The position numbers and the translations under genes are program-made. From JAHFUI01 sp039931615 (GTDB taxonomy: Bacteria > Acidobacteriota > Vicinamibacteria > Vicinamibacterales > CAVVIG01), in the NCBI GenBank assembly GCA_039931615.1, contig JBDTRR010000013.1, positions 1 through 64,000 of the forward strand: a stretch of DNA of 64,000 bases, in the 5' to 3' direction. Below are positions 41,296 through 50,512 of the stretch, piece by piece (position 1 is the stretch's first letter; each line of letters opens with the position of its first letter). The notes beneath the pieces were generated by a model. It was not told the DNA's origin, did no database searches, and was given only the letters and a program-made list of their open reading frames with translations.

Positions 41296-42485
41296 CTCTT
41301 GCGGCCCGCGCCGGGCCGGCCGCGGCCGGAACGGCCGGTTCTGCGGCCTGGCTGCGCGTCGCGCCCGTCGGCGTGCTCGACCCGCGCGAAACGCACCGAT
41401 CCCCGGCGGCGGCGGATGATCCCGGGGTCGGGGACCGGGGCCTCTTCCGCAAGGGATGGCTCGACCTGGTTCTCCTGGGACGCCAGCCGCTGCCACATCG
41501 CCTCGAGCAGGGGAGCCAGCCCCTGGCCGGAGGCGGCCGAGATCCGGAAGAACGGGAGACCGAGCGCCGCCGCGCGCTCCTCGAGCCGGACGACGCGCGT
41601 CTCGTCGTCGACCGCGTCCATCTTGTTGGCGGCCACCAGTTGATCCTTGGCGGCGAGCGCCGGCTGATAGAGCTCCAGCTCGGTGCGGAGAGTATCCAGA
41701 TCGGCGACCGGGTCGCGGCCGGTCTCGCTCGTCATGTCGACGACGTGGACGAGGACCTTGGTCCGTTCGAGGTGGCGGAGGAACTGATGGCCGAGGCCAA
41801 GCCCGCGATGGGCGCCTTCGATCAGCCCGGGCACATCAGCCACCGCGAAGCTGCGATTCTGGCTCAGCCCGACCACGCCGAGGTTCGGCGTCAGCGTGGT
41901 GAACGGGTAGTCGGCGATCTTGGGACGGGCCGCGGAGATGCGCGAGATCAATGTCGACTTGCCCGCGTTCGGATAGCCGACCAGGCCGACGTCGGCGAGC
42001 AGCTTCATCTCGAGGCGGAGATTCTTGTCCTCGCCGGATCCGCCCGGCTCGACCCGCCGCGGCGCGCGGTTGGTCGCCGAGGCGAATCGGGCGTTGCCGC
42101 GTCCGCCATGGCCGCCGCGGGCAACCAGCACGCGATCGCCCTGGCCCGCCAGATCGGCGAGCAGTTTCCACGGGTGCTGCGCATCGCCGGTCTTTTCGTA
42201 GACCAGCGTGCCGAGCGGCACGGCCAGCTCGAGGTCGCCGCCGGCCTTGCCGGTGCAGTTCGATCCCATGCCGTGCTGCCCGCGTCCGGCGTCGAACTCG
42301 GGGTGGAACCGGTAATTGATCAGGGTGTTGGTGTGGGCGCTGGCGACGATGAAGATCGACCCGCCGGGGCCGCCGTCGCCGCCGCTCGGGCCGCCGCGCG
42401 GGACGAACTTCTCGCGGCGGAACGCCAGGCAGCCGTTGCCGCCGTCGCCGGCGACGACGTGAATCTCGACTTCGTCAACGAACAT
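41292..42485 (-). CDS. obg: Obg/CgtA GTPase
   Basis: A 397-aa ribosome-associated GTPase. N-terminal glycine-rich Obg fold (MFVDEVEIHVVAGDGGNGCLAF, GGPSGGDGGPGGS, GHGGRGNARFASATNRAPR) is followed by the G domain: GYPNAGKSTLISRIS (G1), DYPFTTLTPNLG (switch I), DVPGLIEGA (G3), ANKMDA (G4). The C-terminus is a short arginine/glycine-rich tail (GRRTGRSGRGRPGAG) in place of the OCT domain some members have. It is in the usual rplU-rpmA-obg order, with 79 bp of AT-rich repeats separating it from rpmA. Confidence 0.96.
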   Translation of the reverse strand: MFVDEVEIHVVAGDGGNGCLAFRREKFVPRGGPSGGDGGPGGSIFIVASAHTNTLINYRFHPEFDAGRGQHGMGSNCTGKAGGDLELAVPLGTLVYEKTGDAQHPWKLLADLAGQGDRVLVARGGHGGRGNARFASATNRAPRRVEPGGSGEDKNLRLEMKLLADVGLVGYPNAGKSTLISRISAARPKIADYPFTTLTPNLGVVGLSQNRSFAVADVPGLIEGAHRGLGLGHQFLRHLERTKVLVHVVDMTSETGRDPVADLDTLRTELELYQPALAAKDQLVAANKMDAVDDETRVVRLEERAAALGLPFFRISAASGQGLAPLLEAMWQRLASQENQVEPSLAEEAPVPDPGIIRRRRGSVRFARVEHADGRDAQPGRRTGRSGRGRPGAGRKR

Positions 42486-42564
42486 GGGGGAAATTGGCGA
42501 GCTGGTGCATTCGTGACTTGGTGAACACGTTCACATCACCAATTCCAAACCACCAACCCACCAA
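42486..42564. repeat. Degenerate AT-rich spacer repeats between rpmA and obg
   Basis: TTCGTGACTTGGTGAACACG, CACATCACCAATTCC and CACCAACCCACCAATT units make up the whole gap. They resemble the AATTCAC/GTGAATT arrays elsewhere in the window. No terminator-like form is evident. Confidence 0.6.
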
Positions 42565-42837
42565 TTATTCGAGCGGGAGCGTCTCGAGCGGGAGGATGCT
42601 GATGACCCGGCCGCGCGCGCCGTGATCTTCGAACTTCACGATGCCGGCGGTCTTGGCGAAGATCGTGTCGTCCTTGCCCAGGCCGGCGTTGCGGCCCGGA
42701 CGGAACCGGCGTCCCCGCTGACGCACGATGATGGTGCCGCCGGTCACGACGTTCCCGTCGTGTGCCTTGACGCCCAGCCGCTGCGAGTTCGAGTCGCGGC
42801 CGTTGCGTGAACTGCCCTGTCCTTTTTTATGAGCCAT
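42565..42837 (-). CDS. rpmA: 50S ribosomal protein L27
   Basis: A 90-aa L27 near the peptidyl-transferase centre. MAHKKGQGSSRNGRDSNSQ, GVKAHDGNVVTGGTIIVRQR and FRPGRNAGLGKDDTIFA are typical. The N-terminus begins directly with the A-H-K-K motif, so there is no Firmicutes-type cleaved leader. It is 77 bp after rplU in the same operon. Confidence 0.97.
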   Translation of the reverse strand: MAHKKGQGSSRNGRDSNSQRLGVKAHDGNVVTGGTIIVRQRGRRFRPGRNAGLGKDDTIFAKTAGIVKFEDHGARGRVISILPLETLPLE

Positions 42838-42914
42838 TTCCTCAGATCCTGTTGAGCCTGGAGACGGGAAGGTTGAGGCTGGAAATTCCAGCGCCAACTC
42901 CACGCCCCAGTTCC

Positions 42915-43229
42915 TTAAAGAAGTATCTCTTTGATCCGGACGCGCGTGTATGTGGAGCGATGGCCGTTGGTGCGGCGCATGCCCTTGCGGCGCTTTTTCT
43001 TGAACACCCGGATTTTCGGTCCGCGCGTCTCGCCGTCGACGACGGCGATGACGCGGGCATCGGCGACGAACGGCGCGCCGGCGATCATGTCGCCGTCGTC
43101 CTTCTCGACGAGCAGCACCTGGCCGAGCGTCAGCTCGGCGCCCGGCTCGCCCGCGGTCCCGTCGAGGGTGGCGAACCCGCCCGGCGTGACCCTGAACTGC
43201 TTGCTGCCCGACTGGATGATTGCGAACAT
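42915..43229 (-). CDS. rplU: 50S ribosomal protein L21
   Basis: A 104-aa L21: MFAIIQSGSKQFRVTPGG, a central acidic strand region (LVEKDDGDMIAGAPFV), and the basic C-terminus KIRVFKKKRRKGMRRTNGHR with YTRVRIKEI. ATG 43229 matches the family start; the open frame upstream is not conserved. It is the first gene of the rplU-rpmA-obg-nadD-rsfS-comF unit. Confidence 0.97.
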   Translation of the reverse strand: MFAIIQSGSKQFRVTPGGFATLDGTAGEPGAELTLGQVLLVEKDDGDMIAGAPFVADARVIAVVDGETRGPKIRVFKKKRRKGMRRTNGHRSTYTRVRIKEILL

Positions 43230-43305
43230 GATCGGCCCCTGCGAAAAAGGGTAAGTGTACAACCGAAATCCGCCAGTTGTAAAGGTCGTGATTGGAACGG
43301 GTTAG

Positions 43306-43635
43306 CTATCGCTGGCGCGGACGGCCGCACTGCCAGCACAGTTCGAACTGGCCCTCGACCAGTTCATTGCAGGCGCGGCACCGCCATGATCGGTACGACC
43401 GGGGATCCTTCAGCGGCTCATTCCGGCGGTACCGATCGACGATGACGCGCGCCCGTTCGATGTGCGCGGGGTCGACCACGTAGACGGACGAGCCGATGTG
43501 CGGGCCAATTCGGGAATACCGTGGGTCGGCGGTGACGATGGTCTCGATGCCTTCGACCTGGAGGAGATTGTCCAGCAGGGCGGCGTCGGTCCGGCCACCG
43601 GCGTAGACCTCTTCCCGGAACGGCATTTCCTTCAT
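43306..43635 (-). CDS. DUF2007-like domain protein with zinc ribbon
   Basis: A 109-aa protein. Residues 1-55 (MKEMPFREEVYAGGRTDAALLDNLLQVEGIETIV) fit the DUF2007 'putative signal transducing' fold. The C-terminus has a zinc ribbon, WRCRACNELVEGQFELCWQCG, with two CxxC pairs. The combination is known in several phyla without assigned function. It is on the minus strand between the two lipoprotein-type genes and rplU, with 76 bp to rplU. Confidence 0.75.
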   Translation of the reverse strand: MKEMPFREEVYAGGRTDAALLDNLLQVEGIETIVTADPRYSRIGPHIGSSVYVVDPAHIERARVIVDRYRRNEPLKDPRSYRSWRCRACNELVEGQFELCWQCGRPRQR

Positions 43636-43678
43636 CGTCGTGGACCGCGGGAGACCGGCCGCGCTGCGCGTGACCCTG

Positions 43679-44539
43679 CTACCTCAGCAGGACGCGGGTG
43701 CCCTTGATCTTCTGGCTGCTGAGCGTGCTCAGGAAGTCCGGGACCAGCCGATCCATCAGCTCGAAGTAGGCCGACAGCGCGGGGGTGTTCTGCTGGGCGT
43801 TGTAGAGGATTTCTTCGCGGTGCGACGCCGAGTACATCGTGGCGCCCGTCCGGCCGTCGATGAAGACGAACTTCGGGCGCAGGATGAACCCCTTGCGCTC
43901 CATGTAGGTGCGGACCGGGCGAACGCTGCGGCGGCCGAACTGATCGTAGACTTCCTGATCGCGCTGCACGAACCCGGACGTCGAGTGCGGCGTGAACAGC
44001 ACCGTGCCGGTGACGATCAGCGGGTTCTGATATTCCTCGCCGATCATCTTCCAGTAGGTGACGTTGGCGAAGAGGCGCTCGTAGGGCTCGAGGTCCTTCT
44101 CGTCCTTGATCCGCTGCGGCAGCGGCAGCGCCTGTCCGGCCACCGGCACGCTCACGGCGGGCGAGCTGACGGCGGTGACCGCGACGCCGTCGGCCGTGCC
44201 GGCATTTTCCGCGGCGTTGGCGGTCTTGTTCTGATCCTGCGCGATCTCGATGAGCGCCATCACGTCGGCGTCGATCACCTTGAGCGACGACTTGTTGCGG
44301 AGCTGGCTGCGCAGGAGACGGACGGTTTCCTGATTGGTGTCGAGGTCCTCGTTGCCGCCGGCGACGAAGCCGGCGACCAGCACCCGCTGGAATGGCGACA
44401 CGTCCAGCTTGGGCTGGATCGGAGTCTCGATCGGGATTTCGAACGTGTCGGGGCCGCAGGCAATCAGCGCCGTGGCGCCGATCGCGGCCAGCGCGCCGAC
44501 AAGCAGCCTACTGGTCCTTCGAGGAGCCGGCGCGGTCAT
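43679..44539 (-). CDS. Putative lipoprotein of unknown function
   Basis: A 286-aa precursor with a signal sequence and lipobox (GALAAIGATALIAC, C about 28). The body has RVLVAGFVAGGNEDLDTNQETVRLLRSQLRNKSSLKVIDAD, a pattern like outer-membrane assembly or curli-type lipoproteins (CsgG-like), and a late segment FVFIDGRTGATMYSASHREEILY. The match to CsgG is only suggestive. The ATG at 44539 lies inside the end of the upstream TPR gene (32-nt overlap), so the two are coupled. Confidence 0.7.
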   Translation of the reverse strand: MTAPAPRRTSRLLVGALAAIGATALIACGPDTFEIPIETPIQPKLDVSPFQRVLVAGFVAGGNEDLDTNQETVRLLRSQLRNKSSLKVIDADVMALIEIAQDQNKTANAAENAGTADGVAVTAVSSPAVSVPVAGQALPLPQRIKDEKDLEPYERLFANVTYWKMIGEEYQNPLIVTGTVLFTPHSTSGFVQRDQEVYDQFGRRSVRPVRTYMERKGFILRPKFVFIDGRTGATMYSASHREEILYNAQQNTPALSAYFELMDRLVPDFLSTLSSQKIKGTRVLLR

Positions 44540-44861
44540 TGATTTCCTTGAACAGCTCGAAGTTCTGTTTGATTTCGGCGTTGTTCGGGTCGAGTTCGGC
44601 GGCCTTCTCGTAGGCCTTGCGCGCCTTGTCGAGTTGTCCCTCGTGCTCGTAGGCAATGGCGAGGTCGTTGAAGGCCGCAGCGTAGGTCGGGTCGAGCTCG
44701 ACCGCCTTTTCCCAGCGATAGATCGCCTCACGCCAGAGTCCGCGCTGTGCGACGCTGATCCCGAACGCGACCTGTTCCCGGGCGTCGGAGCGCGCGTCGG
44801 CGAACACCGGCGCGGCGGAGACGGTCGCCGCGGCGACCAGGATTGCAAGGCGTCCGATCAT
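44508..44861 (-). CDS. Exported TPR-repeat protein
   Basis: A 117-aa precursor: signal peptide MIGRLAILVAAATVSAAPVFA, then about two and a half TPRs (QVAFGISVAQRGLWREAIYRWEKAVELDPTYAAAFNDLAIAY, EGQLDKARKAYEKAAELDPNN). Probably a periplasmic scaffold that works with the lipoprotein encoded by the overlapping next gene. ATG 44861 gives a clean signal peptide. It is divergent from dprA; the 247-bp gap has a TACAAT -10-like hexamer at about 45017 on the plus strand and a GCCTCC...GGAGGC hairpin ahead of dprA. Confidence 0.8.
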   Translation of the reverse strand: MIGRLAILVAAATVSAAPVFADARSDAREQVAFGISVAQRGLWREAIYRWEKAVELDPTYAAAFNDLAIAYEHEGQLDKARKAYEKAAELDPNNAEIKQNFELFKEINDRAGSSKDQ

Positions 44862-45108
44862 CACAGGACCTTCACCAATATAACGATTCGCGTTGCGGGC
44901 ACGCAAGGCAATTGCGGCGTGTGCGAGGCGATCAGAGCAAGCGATGTGCCACGGCTGCGAGCCGTAAATGCCGGGGTTTTCGCCGACACGATGCCGGCAC
45001 CTTACGCAAATCAGTCTACAATTGACGTCAGGAGGTCAGGTCCGCATCATCATGCGGCGCCGCGGCCTCCTTTTTCTTTGGAGGCGCGCCGACCGCGGAG
45101 GCGCCTTC

Positions 45109-46245
45109 ATGACTGACCGCACCGACGACGCGTACGATCGGACCGGCGCGGGCGATGGCGCGGCGGAAGGGCGGCGCCCGCTGGCGTCCGGCGATCAGGC
45201 CGGATTCGTCGCCCTGTCATTGCTTCCGATTCACAGGTGGCGGGATGCGGCCGAACGGCTGAAAGCCGGCGAGACCGCGGCGGTGGCGCTCGACCATGTC
45301 CTGGCGATGCGGCCACCGATCCTGCCTGACACGGCGCCGGCGCTGCTGGCCAACGCAGCCGCCGCGCTGGCGCGTGGCGCCGCCTGCGGGCTGGCGCCGA
45401 TCGTGTGGAGCGACGCCGCGTATCCGCCGGCGCTGGCGGCGATCGCCGATCCGCCGCCGGTGCTGTGGACGCGCGGGTCGCGCGCGGCGCTGGAGCGGCC
45501 CGCCGTGGCGATTGTCGGATCGCGCGCGGCGTCGCCGTACGCGATCGAGGTCGCCGAGCGGCTCGCGGCCGATCTCGCCGCCTGCGGCCTGACCATCGTC
45601 AGCGGGCTGGCCCGCGGCGTCGACGCCGCGGCGCATCGCGGTGCGCTGTCTGCCGGCGGCGCGACGGTCGCGGTGCTCGGGTGCGGCGCCGATATCGTCT
45701 ACCCGAGGGAGCACGCCGGCCTGGCGCGGGCGATCGAGCCGGACGGCCTGATCATCAGCGAGCTGATCCCCGGCACGCCGCCGCGGCCGCAGTTTTTTCC
45801 GCAGCGCAACCGGATCATCAGCGGGCTGTCGCGCGCCGTCGTCATCGTCGAGGCCGGAGAGCGGAGCGGATCGCTGATCACGGCCCGCTGCGCCCTCGAA
45901 CAGGGCCGCGACGTGCTGGCCGTTCCCGGCAACGTGCTGAGCGGCCGCAACCGCGGCGGGCACGCGCTGCTGAAGGACGGGGCCAGGATTGTGGAGAGCG
46001 CAGACGATGTGCTCGAGGAGATTGTCGGCCTGGCCGCGCCGGCGGCGCGCCCGGTCGCGGCGGCGTCCGCCGACCCGGTGCTGGCGTGCCTGACGCCGGG
46101 CGAGGCGTGCGATCTGGACGGGATTGCCGAGCGTTCGGGCCTCAGCCCGGCGCGGCTGCTGCCGCGGCTGTTCGAGCTGGAACTGCGGGGGCTGATCCGC
46201 CGAGCCGGCGGCGGCCGGTTCGTCCGGCTTGACAGATCGTGTTAG
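45109..46245 (+). CDS. dprA: DNA-processing protein DprA
   Basis: A 378-aa protein that loads RecA on incoming single-stranded DNA in transformation. The Rossmann core has VAIVGSRAASPYA, LTIVSGLARGVDAAAHRGAL, TVAVLGCGADIVYPREH, ISELIPGTPPRPQFFPQRNRIISGLS, VVEAGERSGSLITARCALEQGRDVLAVPGNV and SGRNRGGHALLKDGA. A C-terminal winged helix (about 310-378) is present. ATG 45109 has a GGAGG site; an ATG at 45052 is also in frame. It heads a dprA-topA-trmFO-xerC cluster. Confidence 0.95.
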   Translation: MTDRTDDAYDRTGAGDGAAEGRRPLASGDQAGFVALSLLPIHRWRDAAERLKAGETAAVALDHVLAMRPPILPDTAPALLANAAAALARGAACGLAPIVWSDAAYPPALAAIADPPPVLWTRGSRAALERPAVAIVGSRAASPYAIEVAERLAADLAACGLTIVSGLARGVDAAAHRGALSAGGATVAVLGCGADIVYPREHAGLARAIEPDGLIISELIPGTPPRPQFFPQRNRIISGLSRAVVIVEAGERSGSLITARCALEQGRDVLAVPGNVLSGRNRGGHALLKDGARIVESADDVLEEIVGLAAPAARPVAAASADPVLACLTPGEACDLDGIAERSGLSPARLLPRLFELELRGLIRRAGGGRFVRLDRSC

Positions 46246-46258
46246 GGTGACAGCAGGT

Positions 46259-49060
46259 ATGGCCAAGACCCTGGTGATCGTCGAGTCGCCCGCCAAGGCG
46301 CGCACGCTGTCGCGGTTTCTCGGTGATCGGTACCGTGTCGAAGCGAGCTACGGCCACGTCCGCGACCTGCCGGATTCGGCCGATCAGGTGCCGGAGGAGA
46401 TCCGCAAGAAGAAGTGGGGGCGTCTCGGCGTCGATACCGACGGCGACTTCAAGCCCTACTACGTCGTGCCGTCGGACAAGAAGAAGCACGTCCAGGCGTT
46501 GAAGCTGGCGATGAAGGACGCGTCGGAAGTGGTGCTGGCGACCGACCCGGACCGCGAGGGCGAGTCGATCAGCTGGCACCTGCTCGAGGTGCTCAAGCCG
46601 AAGGTGCCGTTCCGGCGCATCCATTTTCACGAGATCACCGAAGGCGCGGTGCGGGCGGCGCTCGCCACCGTCGACTCGGTCGATCAGAATCGGGTCCGGG
46701 CGCAGGAGACGCGCCGCATTCTCGATCGGTTGTTCGGCTACACCCTGTCGCCCGTCCTGTGGAAGAAGGTGCAGACCGGGCTGAGCGCCGGCCGCGTGCA
46801 GAGCGTCGCCGTCCGGCTGATCGTCGAGCGCGAGGAGGAGCGGCGGGCGTTCCGCGCTGGCACGTACTGGGATCTCGAGGCGCGGGTGCGCGGCATCGAC
46901 CGGGAGTTCACCGCGACGCTGGTGCGGATTGGCGCCGATCGGCTGGCAATCGGCAAGGACTTCGATGCCGCCACCGGCCAGCTCGCGGCCAACGCGAAGG
47001 CCAGGCTGCTGACCGAGGCCGACGGCCAGACGCTGGTCGAGGCGTTGAACAGCCACCTGCCCTGGACGGTCACGTCGGTCGAGGAGAAACCGTTCACCCA
47101 GCGGCCGGCGCCGCCGTTCACCACCTCGACGCTGCAGCAGGAGGCCAACCGCAAGCTCGGGTTCTCCGCCGACCGCACCATGCAGATCGCGCAGCGGCTG
47201 TTCCAGGGCATCGAGCTGAGCGACGGCCGGATGGAGGGGTTGATCTCCTACCACCGCACCGATTCGACCACCCTTTCCGAGAAGGCCCTCGGCGAGGCGG
47301 GCAGCGCCATCAACCAGATGTTCGGCGGCGACTACTACCGGGGGCCGCGGCAGTACCAGACGAAGGTGCGCAATGCCCAGGAGGCGCACGAGGCGATCCG
47401 GCCGACCGAGTTCGTGCTGACCCCGGAGCAGGTGCGCGGCCAGGTCGATGCCGACGAGCTGCGGCTCTACGACCTGATCTGGAAGCGCACGATCGCCTCG
47501 CAGATGGCCGACGCGCGGCTGCAGCGCACCACGCTCGAGATCACGGCGCTCGGGCCGAACGGCGAGGCGTGCGTGTTCACGGCGAGCGGCAAGGCGATCG
47601 AGTTCGCCGGCTTCCTCCGCGCCTATGTCGAAGGGAGCGACGATCCGGCGAGCGAGCTCGGCGATCGGGTGGCGATCCTGCCCAAGTGCGCGGTCGGCGA
47701 TCTGATCGATCGGACGCCGGCCGGCGCCGGCCGGCTGACGCTGGTGCGGCTCGATCCGAAGCGGCACGAGACGGCGCCGCCGGCGCGCTACACCGAGGCC
47801 TCGCTGGTCAAGACGCTGGAAGAGGACAGCATCGGCCGGCCGTCCACCTACGCGCCGACGATTGCCACGATCCAGAAGCGGGGCTACGTGTTCCGTCAGG
47901 GCAAGGCGCTGGTGCCGAGCTTCACCGCCTTCGCCGTCACCACCCTGCTGCGCGATCATTTCGGCGATTACGTCAATGTCGGCTTCACCGCCAAGATGGA
48001 GGAAGACCTCGACGAGATCTCGAACGGCGAGCGCGACTGGCTCGATTTCCTGCGCGCCTTCTATCGCGACGGTGATGGCGACCGGCGCGGGCTCGAGGGG
48101 GCGGTCAGCGACGAACAGGGCACGATCGCCTATCCGCTGATCGATGTCGGCGCCGACACCGCGACCGGACAGACGATCAAGGTCCGGGTCGGCCGTTACG
48201 GGCCATTCCTTCAGGAGGGCGAAGGCGGGCCGGGCCACACCGCGTCGCTGCCGCCGAACCTGCCGCCCGCCGACCTGACCGTCGAGAAGGCGATGGCGAT
48301 TCTCCGCGCCAAGGCGGAGGGTCCGCGGTTGCTCGGCGCCGATCCCGTCAGCGGCAAGAACGTCTACGTCATCAACGGGCGCTTCGGGACCTACGTGCAG
48401 CTGGGCGAGACGCCGGACAAGGGCGAGACGGAGAAGCCGCGCCGCTCCTCTCTTACCAGCGGGCTCCAGGAATCCACCCTCACGCTCGACGAGGCGCTGA
48501 AACTGCTGTCGCTGCCGCGCGAGCTCGGCGTCCACCCGGAATCGGGCCAGCCGGTCGTCGCCGGCCTCGGCCGCTACGGGCCCTACATCAAGCACGGCGA
48601 CGACTACCGCTCGCTCGAGTCGGAGGACGATCTGTTCACCGTCGAGCTCCCGGCGTCGCTGGCGCTGCTCGCGGCGCCGAAGAAGCAGGGGCGCCGGCAG
48701 AACGCGGCGAAGCGGGTGATCCGGCAGATCGAGGTGACCGACGGCGGCGCGCCGCTGCAGCTGCTGGAGGGCCGCTACGGTCCGTACGTCACCGACGGCA
48801 CCACCAACGCCTCGGTGCCGCGCGGCGCCGATCCGGCGACGCTGACGCTCGAGGACGCCCGGGCGCTGATCGAGGCGCGCGCCGGCGCCCCGCCGCGCGA
48901 CGGCCGCCGTCCGGCGACGCGATCGAAAGGCGCGGCGCGGCCGCGCAGCGGCCGGGCCCGTGCGAAAGCCGCCGGCGAGGGCGGCGAGCCGGCGCTCAAG
49001 AAGAAGGCGGCGCGCAAGGGTGGCGCCCGCCCCGCTGCCCGCAAACGCGCCAGCTCGTAA
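46259..49060 (+). CDS. topA: DNA topoisomerase I
   Basis: A 933-aa type IA topoisomerase. Toprim domain: KTLVIVESPAKARTLSRFLG, VVLATDPDREGESISWHL. Catalytic tyrosine about Y331 in LISYHRTDSTTL. Other motifs: FHEITEGAVRAAL, AGRVQSVAVRLIVERE, YTEASLVKTLEEDSIGRPSTYAPTIATI. The C-terminus lacks CxxC zinc ribbons and instead has repeated GRYGPFL, GRFGTYVQLG, GRYGPYIKHG and GRYGPYVTDG units (topoisomerase C-terminal repeats) and a lysine/arginine-rich tail (about 880-933). ATG 46259 follows dprA by 13 bp. Confidence 0.96.
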   Translation: MAKTLVIVESPAKARTLSRFLGDRYRVEASYGHVRDLPDSADQVPEEIRKKKWGRLGVDTDGDFKPYYVVPSDKKKHVQALKLAMKDASEVVLATDPDREGESISWHLLEVLKPKVPFRRIHFHEITEGAVRAALATVDSVDQNRVRAQETRRILDRLFGYTLSPVLWKKVQTGLSAGRVQSVAVRLIVEREEERRAFRAGTYWDLEARVRGIDREFTATLVRIGADRLAIGKDFDAATGQLAANAKARLLTEADGQTLVEALNSHLPWTVTSVEEKPFTQRPAPPFTTSTLQQEANRKLGFSADRTMQIAQRLFQGIELSDGRMEGLISYHRTDSTTLSEKALGEAGSAINQMFGGDYYRGPRQYQTKVRNAQEAHEAIRPTEFVLTPEQVRGQVDADELRLYDLIWKRTIASQMADARLQRTTLEITALGPNGEACVFTASGKAIEFAGFLRAYVEGSDDPASELGDRVAILPKCAVGDLIDRTPAGAGRLTLVRLDPKRHETAPPARYTEASLVKTLEEDSIGRPSTYAPTIATIQKRGYVFRQGKALVPSFTAFAVTTLLRDHFGDYVNVGFTAKMEEDLDEISNGERDWLDFLRAFYRDGDGDRRGLEGAVSDEQGTIAYPLIDVGADTATGQTIKVRVGRYGPFLQEGEGGPGHTASLPPNLPPADLTVEKAMAILRAKAEGPRLLGADPVSGKNVYVINGRFGTYVQLGETPDKGETEKPRRSSLTSGLQESTLTLDEALKLLSLPRELGVHPESGQPVVAGLGRYGPYIKHGDDYRSLESEDDLFTVELPASLALLAAPKKQGRRQNAAKRVIRQIEVTDGGAPLQLLEGRYGPYVTDGTTNASVPRGADPATLTLEDARALIEARAGAPPRDGRRPATRSKGAARPRSGRARAKAAGEGGEPALKKKAARKGGARPAARKRASS

Positions 49061-49063
49061 CAG

Positions 49064-50512
49064 ATGATCCGCATCATCGGCGGTGGCCTGGCCGGTGCAG
49101 AAGCCGCCTGGCAGGCCGCCTCGCGAGGCGTTCCGGTCACGCTCTACGAGATGCGGCCGGTGCGGCCGACCGCCGTGCACAAGACGGACCGGCTGGCCGA
49201 ACTCGTCTGCAGCAATTCGTTCCGCGGCGACAAGCTCGATAACGCCGTCGGCCTGCTCAAAGAGGAGATGCGGATCCTCGGCTCGCTGGTGATGCGGGCG
49301 GCGGAAGCGAGCCGCGTGCCGGCCGGCGCGGCGCTGGCCGTCGACCGCGAGCGCTTCGCCGCGACGGTCACCGGCGCTCTCGAAACGCATCCGCTGATCA
49401 CCATTGTCCGCGAGGAAGTGACGGCGATTCCCGAGTCGAGCGAAGAACACCCGGTGATCGTGGCCACCGGGCCGCTGACGTCCGAGGCCCTGTCGGCCGG
49501 GCTCGTCTCCCTGGTCGGGCATGATCATCTGTACTTCTACGACGCCATCAGCCCGATTGTCCTGGCCGAGTCGATCGATCACGGGAAGGTGTTTCGCGCC
49601 TCGCGCTGGGGCAGGAACACGCGCCCCGGCGATGGCGTCCGGCTTCAGCCGGTCCCTGGCTGCGGCCTCGACGACGGCGCGGGCGACTACTTGAATTGCC
49701 CGCTGACGCGCGACGAGTACGATCGCTTCTACGACGCGCTGGTCGCCGCGGAGTCGGCGACCGTGCACGACTTCGACCACGAGCGGTTCTTCGAGGGCTG
49801 CCTGCCGATCGAGGTGATGGCGCACCGCGGCCGCGACACGCTGCGGTTCGGGCCGATGAAGCCGGTCGGCCTCGTCGATCCGCGCACCGGCCGTCCTCCG
49901 TATGCCGCCGTCCAGCTCCGCCAGGACAATCTGGCCGGCGATCACTACAGCCTGGTCGGATTCCAGACCCAGATCAAATGGGGCGACCAGGCGCGGGTGC
50001 TCCGGCTCGTTCCCGGCCTCGAGTCGGCGGAATTCGTCCGCTTGGGGATGGTCCATCGCAACACCTACGTGAACGGACCGGACGTGTTGCGCGAGACCTG
50101 GCAGGTCCGGGCCCGGCCGACACTGTTCTTCGCGGGCCAGATGTCCGGCGTCGAGGGTTACGTCGAATCGGCGGCGTCGGGGCTGCTGGCCGGGCTGAAC
50201 GCGGCGGCGCTGGCGCGAGGCGAGCCGGTTGCGGCGGCCCCCCGCACGACGGCGATCGGCGCGCTCGCCTACTACGTCTCGCATGCCGACGCGCGGCACT
50301 ACGAGCCGTCCAACATCACGTTCGGAATCATGCCGCCGCTCGACCGGCCGCCGCGCGGGAAGATGGAGCGCAAGCTGGCGCTGTCGCAGCGCGCGCTCGA
50401 CGACCTGGCCGGCTGGATCGGCAATCGTCAAGCGGAGACCGCCGGCGTCAACCGGCCGCCATCCCGCTGGCGATCGGCAGCCGGTACGGAGATCGACGCG
50501 AGCGATCGATGA
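49064..50512 (+). CDS. trmFO: Methylenetetrahydrofolate-tRNA-(uracil-5-)-methyltransferase TrmFO, with inserted segment
   Basis: A 482-aa folate/FAD-dependent enzyme making m5U54 in tRNA. FAD-binding IIGGGLAGAEAAWQAA, TLYEMRP, TDRLAELVCSNSFRGD, FYDAISPIVLAESID, GLVDPRTGRPPYAAVQLRQD and FAGQMSGVEGYVESAASGLLAG are hallmarks. Between ASRWG and GDYLNCPL, where the family has only a few residues, there are about 20 extra (RNTRPGDGVRLQPVPGCG), coded by a palindrome at 49639-49652. The gene starts 3 bp after topA and overlaps xerC as ATGA. Confidence 0.95.
   Translation: MIRIIGGGLAGAEAAWQAASRGVPVTLYEMRPVRPTAVHKTDRLAELVCSNSFRGDKLDNAVGLLKEEMRILGSLVMRAAEASRVPAGAALAVDRERFAATVTGALETHPLITIVREEVTAIPESSEEHPVIVATGPLTSEALSAGLVSLVGHDHLYFYDAISPIVLAESIDHGKVFRASRWGRNTRPGDGVRLQPVPGCGLDDGAGDYLNCPLTRDEYDRFYDALVAAESATVHDFDHERFFEGCLPIEVMAHRGRDTLRFGPMKPVGLVDPRTGRPPYAAVQLRQDNLAGDHYSLVGFQTQIKWGDQARVLRLVPGLESAEFVRLGMVHRNTYVNGPDVLRETWQVRARPTLFFAGQMSGVEGYVESAASGLLAGLNAAALARGEPVAAAPRTTAIGALAYYVSHADARHYEPSNITFGIMPPLDRPPRGKMERKLALSQRALDDLAGWIGNRQAETAGVNRPPSRWRSAAGTEIDASDR
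49637..49655. repeat. Palindromic element inside trmFO
   Basis: CCGGCT-TC-AGCCGG within GTCCGGCTTCAGCCGGTCC. This is the reverse complement of the intergenic GGTCCGGCTGAAGCCGGAC family; the following bases on the other strand (GGACGCCA) match the tail of the copy at 20524. It is read as V-R-L-Q-P-V. Confidence 0.8.
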
